In this document: in pieces, positions 1 to 6,173 of the stretch
Numbering within the stretch: the stretch's first letter is position 1
Layout: each line of letters begins with the position of its first letter
Source: Bin5 sp034428435
Lineage (GTDB): Bacteria > Chloroflexota > Anaerolineae > Caldilineales > Caldilineaceae
Direction: 5' to 3'
Length of the DNA: 8,467 nt
Assembly: GCA_034428435.1 (NCBI GenBank)
Contig: DAOUHY010000147.1
Span: 1 to 8,467, forward strand
Made by a program: the position numbers and the translations under genes
The notes under the pieces: generated by a model
The model's database searches: none
What the model was told of the DNA's origin: nothing
What the model saw: the letters and a program-made list of their open reading frames with translations, nothing else

Positions 1-245
1 CGTCCTGGGGACCTGCAATCGAGAGGGAGTGTACCATGCACGATGAAGCAGGGGCAAACGCTTCGAATTTCCTGGAAAAACCGCCCGCCGCCATGTTCAG
101 ACTGAGTCGGTCCTCGTAGGTCGAACTAAGGCTCTACGCGACGTTTCCCTTCCATATTTAGGAATTCTGCCCCAACCTCCTTTGCATAGGAACCATGACT
201 CCGGATCGTTCGCTCCAGAGCGCAGGTATTTTCGAATCGGATTGC
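1..245. other. Intergenic DNA with no recognisable feature
   Basis: I see no credible coding region, tRNA, rRNA fragment or strong hairpin here. The only open frames nearby are short and lack a convincing ribosome binding site. The sequence runs into the long composite repeat that starts at about 246. Its left neighbour lies outside the window, so it may be the downstream region of an unseen gene. Confidence 0.5.
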
Positions 246-340
246 TGCATCCCAATATTGGGGCGAACTTTCGTATCTCTCAGGAGGCACCCAAGCCGCG
301 GTCAGTTCCCACTCCAGTTTCCACCAGAAAAAGCGCCGTC

Positions 341-375
341 ACTGACTACTAACTACTGACTACTGTCTACTGCAG
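341..375. repeat. Tandem heptad array (ACTGACT-like, 5 units) in copy A
   Basis: Five contiguous 7-base units are visible: ACTGACT, ACTAACT, ACTGACT, ACTGTCT and ACTGCAG. The array lies between a GCCGTC block and the GC-rich hairpins. The corresponding array in copy B differs in unit sequence and in length, as expected of a slippage-prone minisatellite. Confidence 0.8.
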
Positions 376-387
376 TTCTGGGCGGTC

Positions 388-429
388 GGGCCTATTCGGC
401 CCTCCCTTGTGCGGGGGCTCCGCCCCCGC
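388..429. repeat. Paired GC-rich hairpins in copy A
   Basis: Two stem-loops lie in tandem. GGGCC (388-392) pairs with GGCCC (398-402) around a 5-base loop. GCGGGGGC (411-418) pairs perfectly with GCCCCCGC (422-429) around TCC, extended by a T-A pair at 410/430. Both recur in copy B, where only the first loop differs (TATTC against TAGTC), so the stems are conserved. No run of T follows, so an intrinsic terminator role is unlikely on either strand. Confidence 0.75.
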
Positions 430-526
430 AACGCCCCCTCTCCTACAACATCCCTCGCCGACAGTGTGTCGACATTGGTGACAGGTGCCTAATCGAAGGT
501 GTCCAGCCAGACCGCGTCCCGCCGGC

Positions 527-771
527 CCCATCGGATCCCCGTAAGTGCCGGCCTTGTGCATGCCCACTCCCACCCCAATTCTGGGATGCACCCATCGGAT
601 CTGTGCATCCCGTACCCTTGTCCCCCTGCAGCCCGCCCTCTCATCCCGCGCAGAATCTTTCATCCGACAGCCAACAACCGGTCGCCTGCCATCCGGAAAA
701 TCCCTTTCAATCCTGAAAATCCTGATTCAGACAACGACCACACAAGAATTCTGTGATGCACCCAATCGGAT
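527..771. repeat. Cluster of short GATGCACCC / ATCGGAT repeats
   Basis: The block beginning at AATTCTG and running through GATGCACCC to ATCGGAT occurs at 577-600 and again at 747-771, with one substitution and a one-base insertion. The sub-block CCCATCGGATC also occurs at 527-537 and 591-601. Within the cluster GGGATGCAC (583-591) and GTGCATCCC (603-611) form a perfect 9-base inverted repeat with an 11-base spacer. The TGCATCCC core also appears in both long repeats (246-253 and 8133-8140), so this looks like one dispersed repeat family. Short open frames through it are by-products. Confidence 0.65.
691..734. repeat. Degenerate tandem ATCCTGAAA-type repeat
   Basis: Four ATCC-initiated units follow one another at 691, 700, 710 and 719: ATCCGGAAA, ATCCCTTTCA, ATCCTGAAA and ATCCTGATTCAGACAA. 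I recall similar ATCCTG-type arrays ending in GATTCAGACAA in intergenic DNA of several bacterial phyla, but that is memory and not a search. It lies between the two GATGCACCC repeat copies. No function can be assigned. Confidence 0.55.
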
Positions 772-779
772 TCCCGCGC

Positions 780-808
780 TTTAGATTACTCTGCTCCTGG
801 TGTATGAT
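780..808 (+). promoter_or_regulatory. Possible sigma70-type promoter for the PhyH-like gene
   Basis: TATGAT (803-808) resembles a -10 element. It lies 17 bases after TTTAGA (780-785), which matches the -35 consensus at four of six positions. Transcription would start near 815 and give a leader of about 78 bases before the start codon at 893. It is placed sensibly at the end of the repeat-rich region, but this is sequence resemblance only. Confidence 0.3.
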
Positions 809-892
809 TCCAACTGTATGCAATCCCAATACATGGCCAACCCTACGACGAAGGCACTGGCCGCCTGGACCACCGAAAGGACTTGAGTTCCA

Positions 893-1783
893 ATGCCCGA
901 TCAACAGCTTGGCGACAATACACCCTACATTTTTGCACACAGTCTCGGACAGCAGCTCGACTTGAGCGCCCAGGAGTTTCCCACGGTCAACGCAGACGGC
1001 CTGCCCGTCGTAGACCTCACCTCGGAACAGAAGTACTGCTTTGACAAGAATGGCTGGCTACTCATCCCCGGCGTCTTGTCCGCAGAGGAAGCCAGGGAGA
1101 TGCGTGACTTTGGTCTGCAGCTTCAGCACGACCCCGAATCGATCCCCGAGCACGAGCGCTCGCCTCTTGGAGGGCCGATGACAAAGCTCTCCGACCACCC
1201 CGTTGTCGTCGGCTTCATGAACGAATTCGTCGCCTTCCCGCCTCTTTCACGAAAGAACTGTTACGGCTTCCGCATGGAGTCGTGCAGCCTGTTCTACCGC
1301 GAAGCCGGCGACGGTAAGTTTGGACCCCACAACGGCAGCGGCTTCTTTCGCTTTCCCGGCGACACCCACTTCTATCACAGCGTCCCCGGCAAGTCGCACG
1401 CCGGCCTCACTCGCGTCGTCTGGGAGTTGAATCCCGTCCGCGAAGGCGACGGCACCCTCCTTGTGACCGGAAGCCACAAAACCGCCTATCCCGCACCCGA
1501 CTCGATCCACGACCAGCACTCACCTATCTGGGACGATTACACCTGTCCTGCCGGCTCCGTTCTCTTCTTCACCGAATCGCTGACCCATAGCGCTCGCCCC
1601 TGGACCAACCGCGAGACCCCGCGCGTGGCCATTTTCAGTTGCTACAATACCCCCGACAGCAAGTGGCACGACTGGGATCCCAATCCCGAACTCGTGGCCT
1701 CGATGCCGCCCCTGCGCCGGACCCTTTTTCGCCCCGTGCGCGCCGCCAACAATCTGGGCGACGGCTCGCATTACAGCGTCTAG
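893..1783 (+). CDS. Phytanoyl-CoA dioxygenase (PhyH) family protein with an HxG motif
   Basis: A 296-residue cytosolic protein of PhyH-family size. These are non-haem Fe(II)/2-oxoglutarate oxygenases with a double-stranded beta-helix core. The N-terminal part has the family-like stretch FDKNGWLLIPGVLSAEE (50-66). The core contains H146-N147-G148, GDGTLLVTGSHK (185-196) and THSARPW (231-237). H232 is the likely distal iron ligand, and R240 or R244 the likely 2-oxoglutarate-binding arginine. The spacing of 86 residues between H146 and H232 suits the family. Classical members have HxD at the first site, whereas this has HxG, as in some iron halogenases; I also recall HxG-like motifs in bacterial PhyH subfamilies of unknown function. 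The ATG at 893 follows GAAAGGA (875-881) with a rather long 11-base spacing. The cupin gene follows 156 bases downstream on the same strand. The substrate is unknown. Confidence 0.82.
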   Translation: MPDQQLGDNTPYIFAHSLGQQLDLSAQEFPTVNADGLPVVDLTSEQKYCFDKNGWLLIPGVLSAEEAREMRDFGLQLQHDPESIPEHERSPLGGPMTKLSDHPVVVGFMNEFVAFPPLSRKNCYGFRMESCSLFYREAGDGKFGPHNGSGFFRFPGDTHFYHSVPGKSHAGLTRVVWELNPVREGDGTLLVTGSHKTAYPAPDSIHDQHSPIWDDYTCPAGSVLFFTESLTHSARPWTNRETPRVAIFSCYNTPDSKWHDWDPNPELVASMPPLRRTLFRPVRAANNLGDGSHYSV

Positions 1784-1939
1784 GCAAGACGTGAGGGAAA
1801 CTGTCGACTTTGGAAGGAACGATTCCCGGGGCGGCTTGATTCCTAATCGGTCTCGTGCTCGCCGGTCACAACATCACATCAACTCGTAGGTTTTCGCTGT
1901 CGGTCCTGAACATCCACAGCTACAGCAGGAGCCCAGTCC

Positions 1940-2668
1940 ATGGCAACCCTTCTCTCTGCCGGCAAGGCCGCTGCCTTCCAAATGGGCAAAGGCGATTCCC
2001 GCAACCTGGTCGGGCCCTCGACCGGCGCGCAGGACATTACCCTCAACTATTCCGTTTTCCAGGCTGACGAGGAGTTCCCCCAGCACTTCCACGAAGAGTC
2101 CGCCGACATCTTCATAGTGCTCGAAGGAGGCGTCTCAGTACGGCAGGGAGATGTCTACACGCCAATCACGGCAGGCCAGTTTGCCTACGTTCCTTCCCCC
2201 GAAGTACACGGCACCGTCAACACCAGCGGCGCCGAGGCCACCCTGATCAGCTTCCAGGCGCCCCCCGACCAGGCCCTGTACCGGGGAGAACGCGACCCCT
2301 CTATGACAGGCACCACCCCCCGCCCGCCTGACAACCATCAGACAACCGTACGCATCGACAATCTCGCGTCAGGTGACGCTACGCAAGAAGGAAAGACATC
2401 TTCGTGGGCCCCGGCCTCCCCCGCCACGGGAACACCGGAGATGCGGCTTGACTATTATGAACTGGGGCAAGGAGGACAATTGGAGGCAGCGCCCAATGAC
2501 AAGGAGGCCGTCTGGTTTGTCTGGGGTGGCGAGGTATCGATCACAGCCGGCGGAGATACCCTACGCGCATCACGTCACGAAGGCGCATTCATCCCCCCCG
2601 GCGAAGCCCAAACCGTCCGCAACGACCGACACGAAACCGCCCGCCTAATCCGCTGCCAGTCCATCTAG
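1940..2668 (+). CDS. Two-domain cupin protein (bicupin)
   Basis: A 242-residue soluble protein made of two cupin beta-barrels. The first (about 30-105) keeps motif 1 with H49, H51 and E53 or D56 before a glycine turn (LEGG, 61-64), and motif 2 ending with H90 and N94, so it can probably bind a metal ion. The second barrel (about 165-240) keeps the fold-like pattern (WFVWGGEVSI and GAFIPPGEAQTV) but lacks the metal histidines, and is probably structural or a ligand pocket. The linker (about 110-160) is polar and rich in Pro, Thr and Ser. AGGAG (1927-1931) lies 8 bases before the ATG and fixes the start. The gene is co-directional with the PhyH-like gene and closes with a strong hairpin at 2708-2747. 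Candidate roles are a small dioxygenase, an isomerase or a sugar-binding protein; the sequence does not decide between them. Confidence 0.8.
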   Translation: MATLLSAGKAAAFQMGKGDSRNLVGPSTGAQDITLNYSVFQADEEFPQHFHEESADIFIVLEGGVSVRQGDVYTPITAGQFAYVPSPEVHGTVNTSGAEATLISFQAPPDQALYRGERDPSMTGTTPRPPDNHQTTVRIDNLASGDATQEGKTSSWAPASPATGTPEMRLDYYELGQGGQLEAAPNDKEAVWFVWGGEVSITAGGDTLRASRHEGAFIPPGEAQTVRNDRHETARLIRCQSI

Positions 2669-2707
2669 AAGGTCCTGCACTCCATTGACAATTCAGCTAC
2701 AACTGTA

Positions 2708-2747
2708 AAGGGCGCCAAGGATCACAAAGTGACTCCTTGGTGCCCTT
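2708..2747. terminator. Long hairpin between convergent genes, probable terminator
   Basis: A 14-pair stem (2708-2721 with 2734-2747, including one G-T wobble at 2714/2741) is continued, after a bulged C at 2733, by four more pairs (2722-2725 with 2729-2732) closing an AAA loop. On the plus strand it is followed by GTTTGTCTC, a modest U-rich tail, 39 bases after the cupin stop. It lies between converging genes and could also stop minus-strand transcription, although the tail on that side is poor. Confidence 0.65.
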
Positions 2748-2836
2748 GTTTGTCTCTCAAAGACTGACTAGGACCAGTAAACGTCTGGCCAATCCGCGCA
2801 TTAGCGCAAGGAAAACCCCATTCCCCTTAGGTGTTC

Positions 2837-2896
2837 TTCGCGCCCTTTCGCGTGCCTTCGCGGATAAAAAAAACATGCTCTTCGCGGCCAGTCGCG
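2837..2896. repeat. TTCGCG decamer repeat with an A8 tract
   Basis: TTCGCG starts at 2837, 2847 and 2857, exactly 10 bases apart. After a gap holding eight A residues (2866-2873), it recurs at 2881 and, as TCGCG, at 2892, which is again in the 10-base phase. Read on the minus strand the A tract is a T8 run about 30 bases past the dehydrogenase stop, so it may help end that transcript, but the hairpin before it is only four pairs. Confidence 0.5.
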
Positions 2897-2903
2897 GACA
2901 AAA

Positions 2904-4010
2904 TCAGATAGCCACCGCCGTCGACACCGAAGCCTCCCGCACCTCCTCCGCGCTCACCTCCCTGCCCAACTGATTCGACAAATAAATGCCCTCTGAGATC
3001 AACATGCAATTCAACGCGATCTCAGCCGTCGGCAGCAGCTCTACCCTGCCCTCCACCGCGGCAATCCAATGCTCCTGCTCACTGTCGTACACGTCTCCCT
3101 GCCCGTGTACGTTGTGCATTCGGAAATTGAACATCTGCAGATTCGCCGTCGAGTCCAGGTCCAGGTCGCCGGCGCTGTGGAAGTAGCCGAACGGTTCAAG
3201 ACGCACCCCTCCTTCGCTGCCTACAACGTACGAACCCTCAAATGCGTCCAGATTGATGGCCCACGCCTCGATTATATCCAGCGTAATGTTGTCGGCCAGC
3301 CGCACGAATCCCAGACCCAGCTCCTCCACATTGTAACCGCTGCTTTCCCGCCGCGCCGCGTTCATTGCAATCTCCTGGTACGTCTTGCCTGAGATTCGCA
3401 GCACATCCGGGTTGCCCAGCAGATAGAGCATCGTCGAAATGTGATAGACGCCCATATCATACAGCGCGCCCCCGCTGGCGGTCTCCTTGTTCACGAAAAA
3501 GGGCGAACCGTAGCCGTCCACAAACGGTCGCCCCCGCCGTCGATACCCCGTCGAGCGTGCGTGATACAACCGCCCCAGATGCCCGCCGTCGATCAGCGCC
3601 TTGGCCGCCTTGGTTTCGTTCGTAAAGTAAACACGGTTCTGGATGCTGAGCATCTTGCCGTGCTCTCTCGACGCTTCCAACATCCTTTCCGCATCTACGT
3701 AGGCGCCGGCCATCGGCTTCTCGCAAAACACGTGCTTGCCCGCCTCCAGCGCTGCCACCGTCGCCGGCATATGGAAATTGTTGTGCAAGCAGACATCGAC
3801 TGCCTTGATGTCCTCGCGCGCCAGCAACTGACGGAAATCCGTGTACACGCTGGCGATTCCGTTCTCTGCAGCCACCCTCTTTGCCTCGGCCTCGTCTATA
3901 TCGGCAATCGCCGCGATCTCCACGTGCGGCATCATCATATACTTGCGTACGTGGCCCTTGCCGATCTGGCCTACGCCGATGATCCCGATTCGAGTCTTCT
4001 CGTCTGTCAT
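2904..4010 (-). CDS. Gfo/Idh/MocA family NAD(P)-dependent oxidoreductase
   Basis: A 368-residue cytosolic dehydrogenase of typical family length. The family oxidises or reduces hydroxyls of sugars, inositols and related polyols with NAD(P). The N-terminal Rossmann domain starts with IGIIGVGQIG (8-17, GxGxxG), has an acidic turn after the second strand (AIADID, 34-39) and carries the EKP motif (97-99), with K98 as the catalytic lysine. The C-terminal alpha/beta domain carries GGALYDMGVYH (180-190), with D185 and H190 as the likely catalytic pair. AGGAG lies 3 bases before the ATG. It is the last gene of the minus-strand series, 295 bases after the isomerase-like gene, a gap containing two hairpin repeats, so it may have its own expression level. 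MocA (rhizopine) and IolG (inositol) are relatives, but the exact substrate cannot be read from the sequence. Confidence 0.93.
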   Translation of the reverse strand: MTDEKTRIGIIGVGQIGKGHVRKYMMMPHVEIAAIADIDEAEAKRVAAENGIASVYTDFRQLLAREDIKAVDVCLHNNFHMPATVAALEAGKHVFCEKPMAGAYVDAERMLEASREHGKMLSIQNRVYFTNETKAAKALIDGGHLGRLYHARSTGYRRRGRPFVDGYGSPFFVNKETASGGALYDMGVYHISTMLYLLGNPDVLRISGKTYQEIAMNAARRESSGYNVEELGLGFVRLADNITLDIIEAWAINLDAFEGSYVVGSEGGVRLEPFGYFHSAGDLDLDSTANLQMFNFRMHNVHGQGDVYDSEQEHWIAAVEGRVELLPTAEIALNCMLISEGIYLSNQLGREVSAEEVREASVSTAVAI

Positions 4011-4145
4011 TTTCTCCTGCTCTTCTTGTTAAGTGAGTAATGATGAACTGGTACAAAAAAGCACATTCTGTCGAATCTGCCCAGCCCAATTATGGCCCTT
4101 CCGCTAATTCTCTAGTGCCCGTTGACACTTCCTTCCACCCGGTCT

Positions 4146-4250
4146 TCCCCCGTAGGGGCACCCCTTGTGGGTGCCCTCGTACGCGCCGCGACTCCCAGAC
4201 CCCGCCTACCCGCCGTCCCCCGTACGGGCACCCCTTGTGGGTGCCCTCGT
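4146..4250. repeat. Two direct copies of a 35-base palindromic repeat
   Basis: Copies at 4146-4180 and 4216-4250 differ at one base (GTAGGGGC against GTACGGGC), with starts 70 bases apart. Each holds GGGCACCC, CTTGT and GGGTGCCC, an 8-pair perfect hairpin with a 5-base loop (4156-4176 and 4226-4246). They lie between the isomerase-like gene and the dehydrogenase. I recall similar GTAGGGGC...CTTGT...GCCC palindromes as dispersed intergenic repeats in Chloroflexota and Firmicutes. Possible roles are transcript stabilisation, partial termination or protein binding; none is shown. Confidence 0.8.
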
Positions 4251-4305
4251 GGATCGACAACATGACGGGCCCGCAGACTCCAGTCCAGGAAACCATCGCC
4301 AAAAC

Positions 4306-5088
4306 CTACGCGCCCAGCACCCGCTGCAGCAGCGCCATCGTCTTCACCGCCGCACCTTCCTCGTCGCCGTCCTCCGGCGTTGACTCAATCCCCCAAACGC
4401 CTTTATACCCACCCTCCAGCAAAATGCTGCAGGCCTTCTGCAAATCAACCGAAGGATCATCGCCCCGGCTGTCAAAAGAAAATGTCTTGAAATGCGTCAG
4501 GCGCGCATACGGCGCGCACAGCTGCCAGGCCCGTTCATGCGTGCCCTCCGCCCAGTTATTCGTATCGAAGAGCAGCCCGAGCCCCTCTACCTCCTCCAGC
4601 AACCTGACCGTATTCTCCGCGTACTTCGTTGGCCCCCAATGGTTCTCCACCAGGATTTCCACATTGGCCGCTTGGGCTCGCGGAATCATTTCGTTGTAGC
4701 CTTCTACGATAATCTCGAAAACCTCGTCGGTCAACGCTTCCGGCCCACCCGAATCAATGCGCATCTGCGTAGCGCCAAGTGACGCCGCCACGTCCAGCCA
4801 GCGCAGAGCCATCTCCCTGCACTCACTTCGTCGTGCGGCATCCTCCTCGTACATGTGACCGCCGTCCACCGCAATGCAGCCATAGGGCAGGCCCGCATCT
4901 TCCGCCATTCTCTTGGCGTCCGCCAGCCATGACCCGTCCTCCAGCGCTTGCTCCAAATGCTTCATCCACGGATCAAGCTGCGAAAACCCGTGCCGCTGGT
5001 TGAAAGCCACGTAGCCCTGATAATCCATGTCACCGCTCTCGAACGACCTGCGAAAGCTATAGGAACATATGCTGAACCGATGTGTCAT
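4306..5088 (-). CDS. Sugar phosphate isomerase/epimerase-like protein (xylose isomerase-like TIM barrel)
   Basis: A 260-residue cytosolic protein, normal length for the xylose-isomerase-like TIM-barrel superfamily (sugar and inositol-derivative isomerases, epimerases and dehydratases such as IolE and MocC). Metal-ligand candidates sit at the ends of successive barrel strands: E149 (ILVENHW), D175 (LLFDTNNW), H199 (THFK) and E235 (GIES). K201 follows H199 in the usual H-x-K pattern. The N terminus (FSICSYSF) is the usual first strand. AAAGGA lies about 5 bases before the ATG. It is the third gene of the minus-strand series, 140 bases after the permease and 295 bases before the Gfo/Idh/MocA gene. 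Isomerase and dehydrogenase together suggest sequential steps on a sugar or cyclitol; which reaction is unknown. Confidence 0.85.
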   Translation of the reverse strand: MTHRFSICSYSFRRSFESGDMDYQGYVAFNQRHGFSQLDPWMKHLEQALEDGSWLADAKRMAEDAGLPYGCIAVDGGHMYEEDAARRSECREMALRWLDVAASLGATQMRIDSGGPEALTDEVFEIIVEGYNEMIPRAQAANVEILVENHWGPTKYAENTVRLLEEVEGLGLLFDTNNWAEGTHERAWQLCAPYARLTHFKTFSFDSRGDDPSVDLQKACSILLEGGYKGVWGIESTPEDGDEEGAAVKTMALLQRVLGA

Positions 5089-5228
5089 GAAATCCTTTCT
5101 CCGTTCTACTTGCCAAGCGCGTTACCTGCCGATATTGGCCTTGAGTTGCTCCAGGAGACCGAACAAGGCCAACCCAAAGTGCTTCCTGTATCGCCGCAAC
5201 CTGCCGGCCAGCCGTCCCGCTACGATGT

Positions 5229-6083
5229 CTACAACGCAGACCGGTAACCCCGCGAGAGCCGCAACTCGATCTGCGCCTGAAATGCCGAAAAGATGATCGT
5301 AATGATCCAGTAAAAGACCGCCGCAATCAGCAGCGCTTCTAGACTGCGAAAATTCGCGCGTCCCTGCTTCTGCGCCCTCCACAGCAGCTCCCACACAAAG
5401 CCCGTCACCGAGATCAGCGACGTGTCCTTCAGCATCGCAATGAACTGGTTGCCGATCGGGGGTATGACCAGGCGCAGAGCCTGCGGCAGGACGATAAACC
5501 GCATAATCTGAAACTGCGTCATGCCCATCGACTCGGCAGCTTCCCGCTGTCCCGCGTCCACCGATTGGATGCCGGCCCGCATGATCTCCGTCATATACGC
5601 GCCGTAATTCAACCCCAGTGCCAGCACGCCAGCCGACAACCCGGACAACCGAATGCCAAGCTGCGGCAGTGCCAGGAAGAAAAACACCACCTGCAGCAGC
5701 AGCGGCGTGCCCCGGATCAGCGAAATGTAGAATGTCGCCAGCGCGTACGCAGGCGGCGACTTCGACAGCCTTCCCAAAGCCCCCAATAGCGATAGCACTG
5801 TCGCCAGTACTATCGACAAAACCGAGAGCAGAATCGTCAGCCAGACACCGTTAAAAATAAACCACCAGTGGCTGCCAATGAACGCCCAGTCCAGAGTAAT
5901 CGTCGTGAACCGCAGACCGCCGACCGTAAACTGGGACCCACTGAACGCGTATACGAGGACGAGCAAAAGGACCGCGTACGATACCCGCACGCCAATGGCA
6001 AATCGACGGGCGTCACGTCGTTGTGACGCCACGATCTGCTCAGCCTGAGCTGCAAACCGGTCTTCTGTTGACGCTACCGACAT
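5229..6083 (-). CDS. Amino acid ABC transporter permease (HisM/GlnP type)
   Basis: A 284-residue inner-membrane permease of the polar amino-acid uptake family. After a charged, soluble N-terminal extension of about 30 residues there are hydrophobic segments near 31-47, 77-101, 112-140, 148-168, 200-218 and 250-270. The cytoplasmic coupling loop matches the consensus EAAxxxGxxxxxxxxxIxLP exactly at 181-200, the site that contacts the ATPase. SLIRGTPLLLQ (121-131) is a further family signature. The start ATG has AGGTG five bases upstream. It follows the solute-binding protein by 90 bases in the same series. One permease gene implies a homodimer, or a partner elsewhere. No ATP-binding subunit gene is present in the window. 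Confidence 0.93.
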   Translation of the reverse strand: MSVASTEDRFAAQAEQIVASQRRDARRFAIGVRVSYAVLLLVLVYAFSGSQFTVGGLRFTTITLDWAFIGSHWWFIFNGVWLTILLSVLSIVLATVLSLLGALGRLSKSPPAYALATFYISLIRGTPLLLQVVFFFLALPQLGIRLSGLSAGVLALGLNYGAYMTEIMRAGIQSVDAGQREAAESMGMTQFQIMRFIVLPQALRLVIPPIGNQFIAMLKDTSLISVTGFVWELLWRAQKQGRANFRSLEALLIAAVFYWIITIIFSAFQAQIELRLSRGYRSAL

Positions 6084-6173
6084 TTCAACACCTGTGGCGG
6101 CCGACGGTGCCCGCGTCTACGCACTGTTAAAGCAGCCGGCGAGCGCAATTCCTTCCTCAATTCTGGATCCCGC

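Larger units (their letters stand above)
246..444. repeat. Long composite intergenic repeat, copy A
   Basis: This is the first of two direct copies of a composite element; copy B is at about 8133-8340. Reading left to right it holds TGCATCCCA with a 12-base palindrome CCCAATATTGGG (251-262), a diverged middle section, five tandem heptads (341-375), a small hairpin (388-402) and a strong GC hairpin (411-429). The last 67 bases (378-444) match 8274-8340 at 65 positions, and 304-340 matches 8191-8227 at 33 of 37. The left part is recognisable but more diverged, so the left boundary is approximate. It encodes no plausible protein. It resembles a dispersed non-coding element such as a REP or MITE-like unit. 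Confidence 0.8.

Noticed and set aside
341..375. Heptad array considered as a CRISPR-like repeat
   Set aside because: Units are 7 bases and contiguous, without spacers of 25-40 bases, and there are no cas genes.
411..429. GC hairpin considered as an intrinsic terminator
   Set aside because: No T run follows on either strand. The hairpin belongs to a repeat found twice in the window, not to a specific gene end.
367..663. Minus-strand 98-codon frame across the repeat region
   Set aside because: It reads through the GC hairpin and the GATGCACCC repeats, has no family likeness and no ribosome site. Frames like this arise from the repeats themselves.
499..965. Several short plus-strand frames of 70-85 codons upstream of the oxygenase gene
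   Set aside because: They overlap each other in different frames, lie over repeats or over the oxygenase start, and show no recognisable protein pattern.
3441..4089. Long frames on both strands (199 and 210 codons) over the dehydrogenase gene
   Set aside because: They are alternative-frame shadows: the minus-strand 368-codon frame has clear Rossmann, EKP and catalytic motifs, whereas these are Arg/Pro-rich without any motif.
4040..4699. Plus-strand 219-codon frame
   Set aside because: It crosses the two palindromic repeats and runs antisense to the isomerase-like gene. The composition is Ser/Pro-rich and no domain is visible.
5057..5394. Two minus-strand frames near the permease end, considered as a remnant of the missing ATPase
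   Set aside because: Neither shows a Walker A, signature or Walker B motif. They are out-of-frame readings of the permease gene end and the following spacer.
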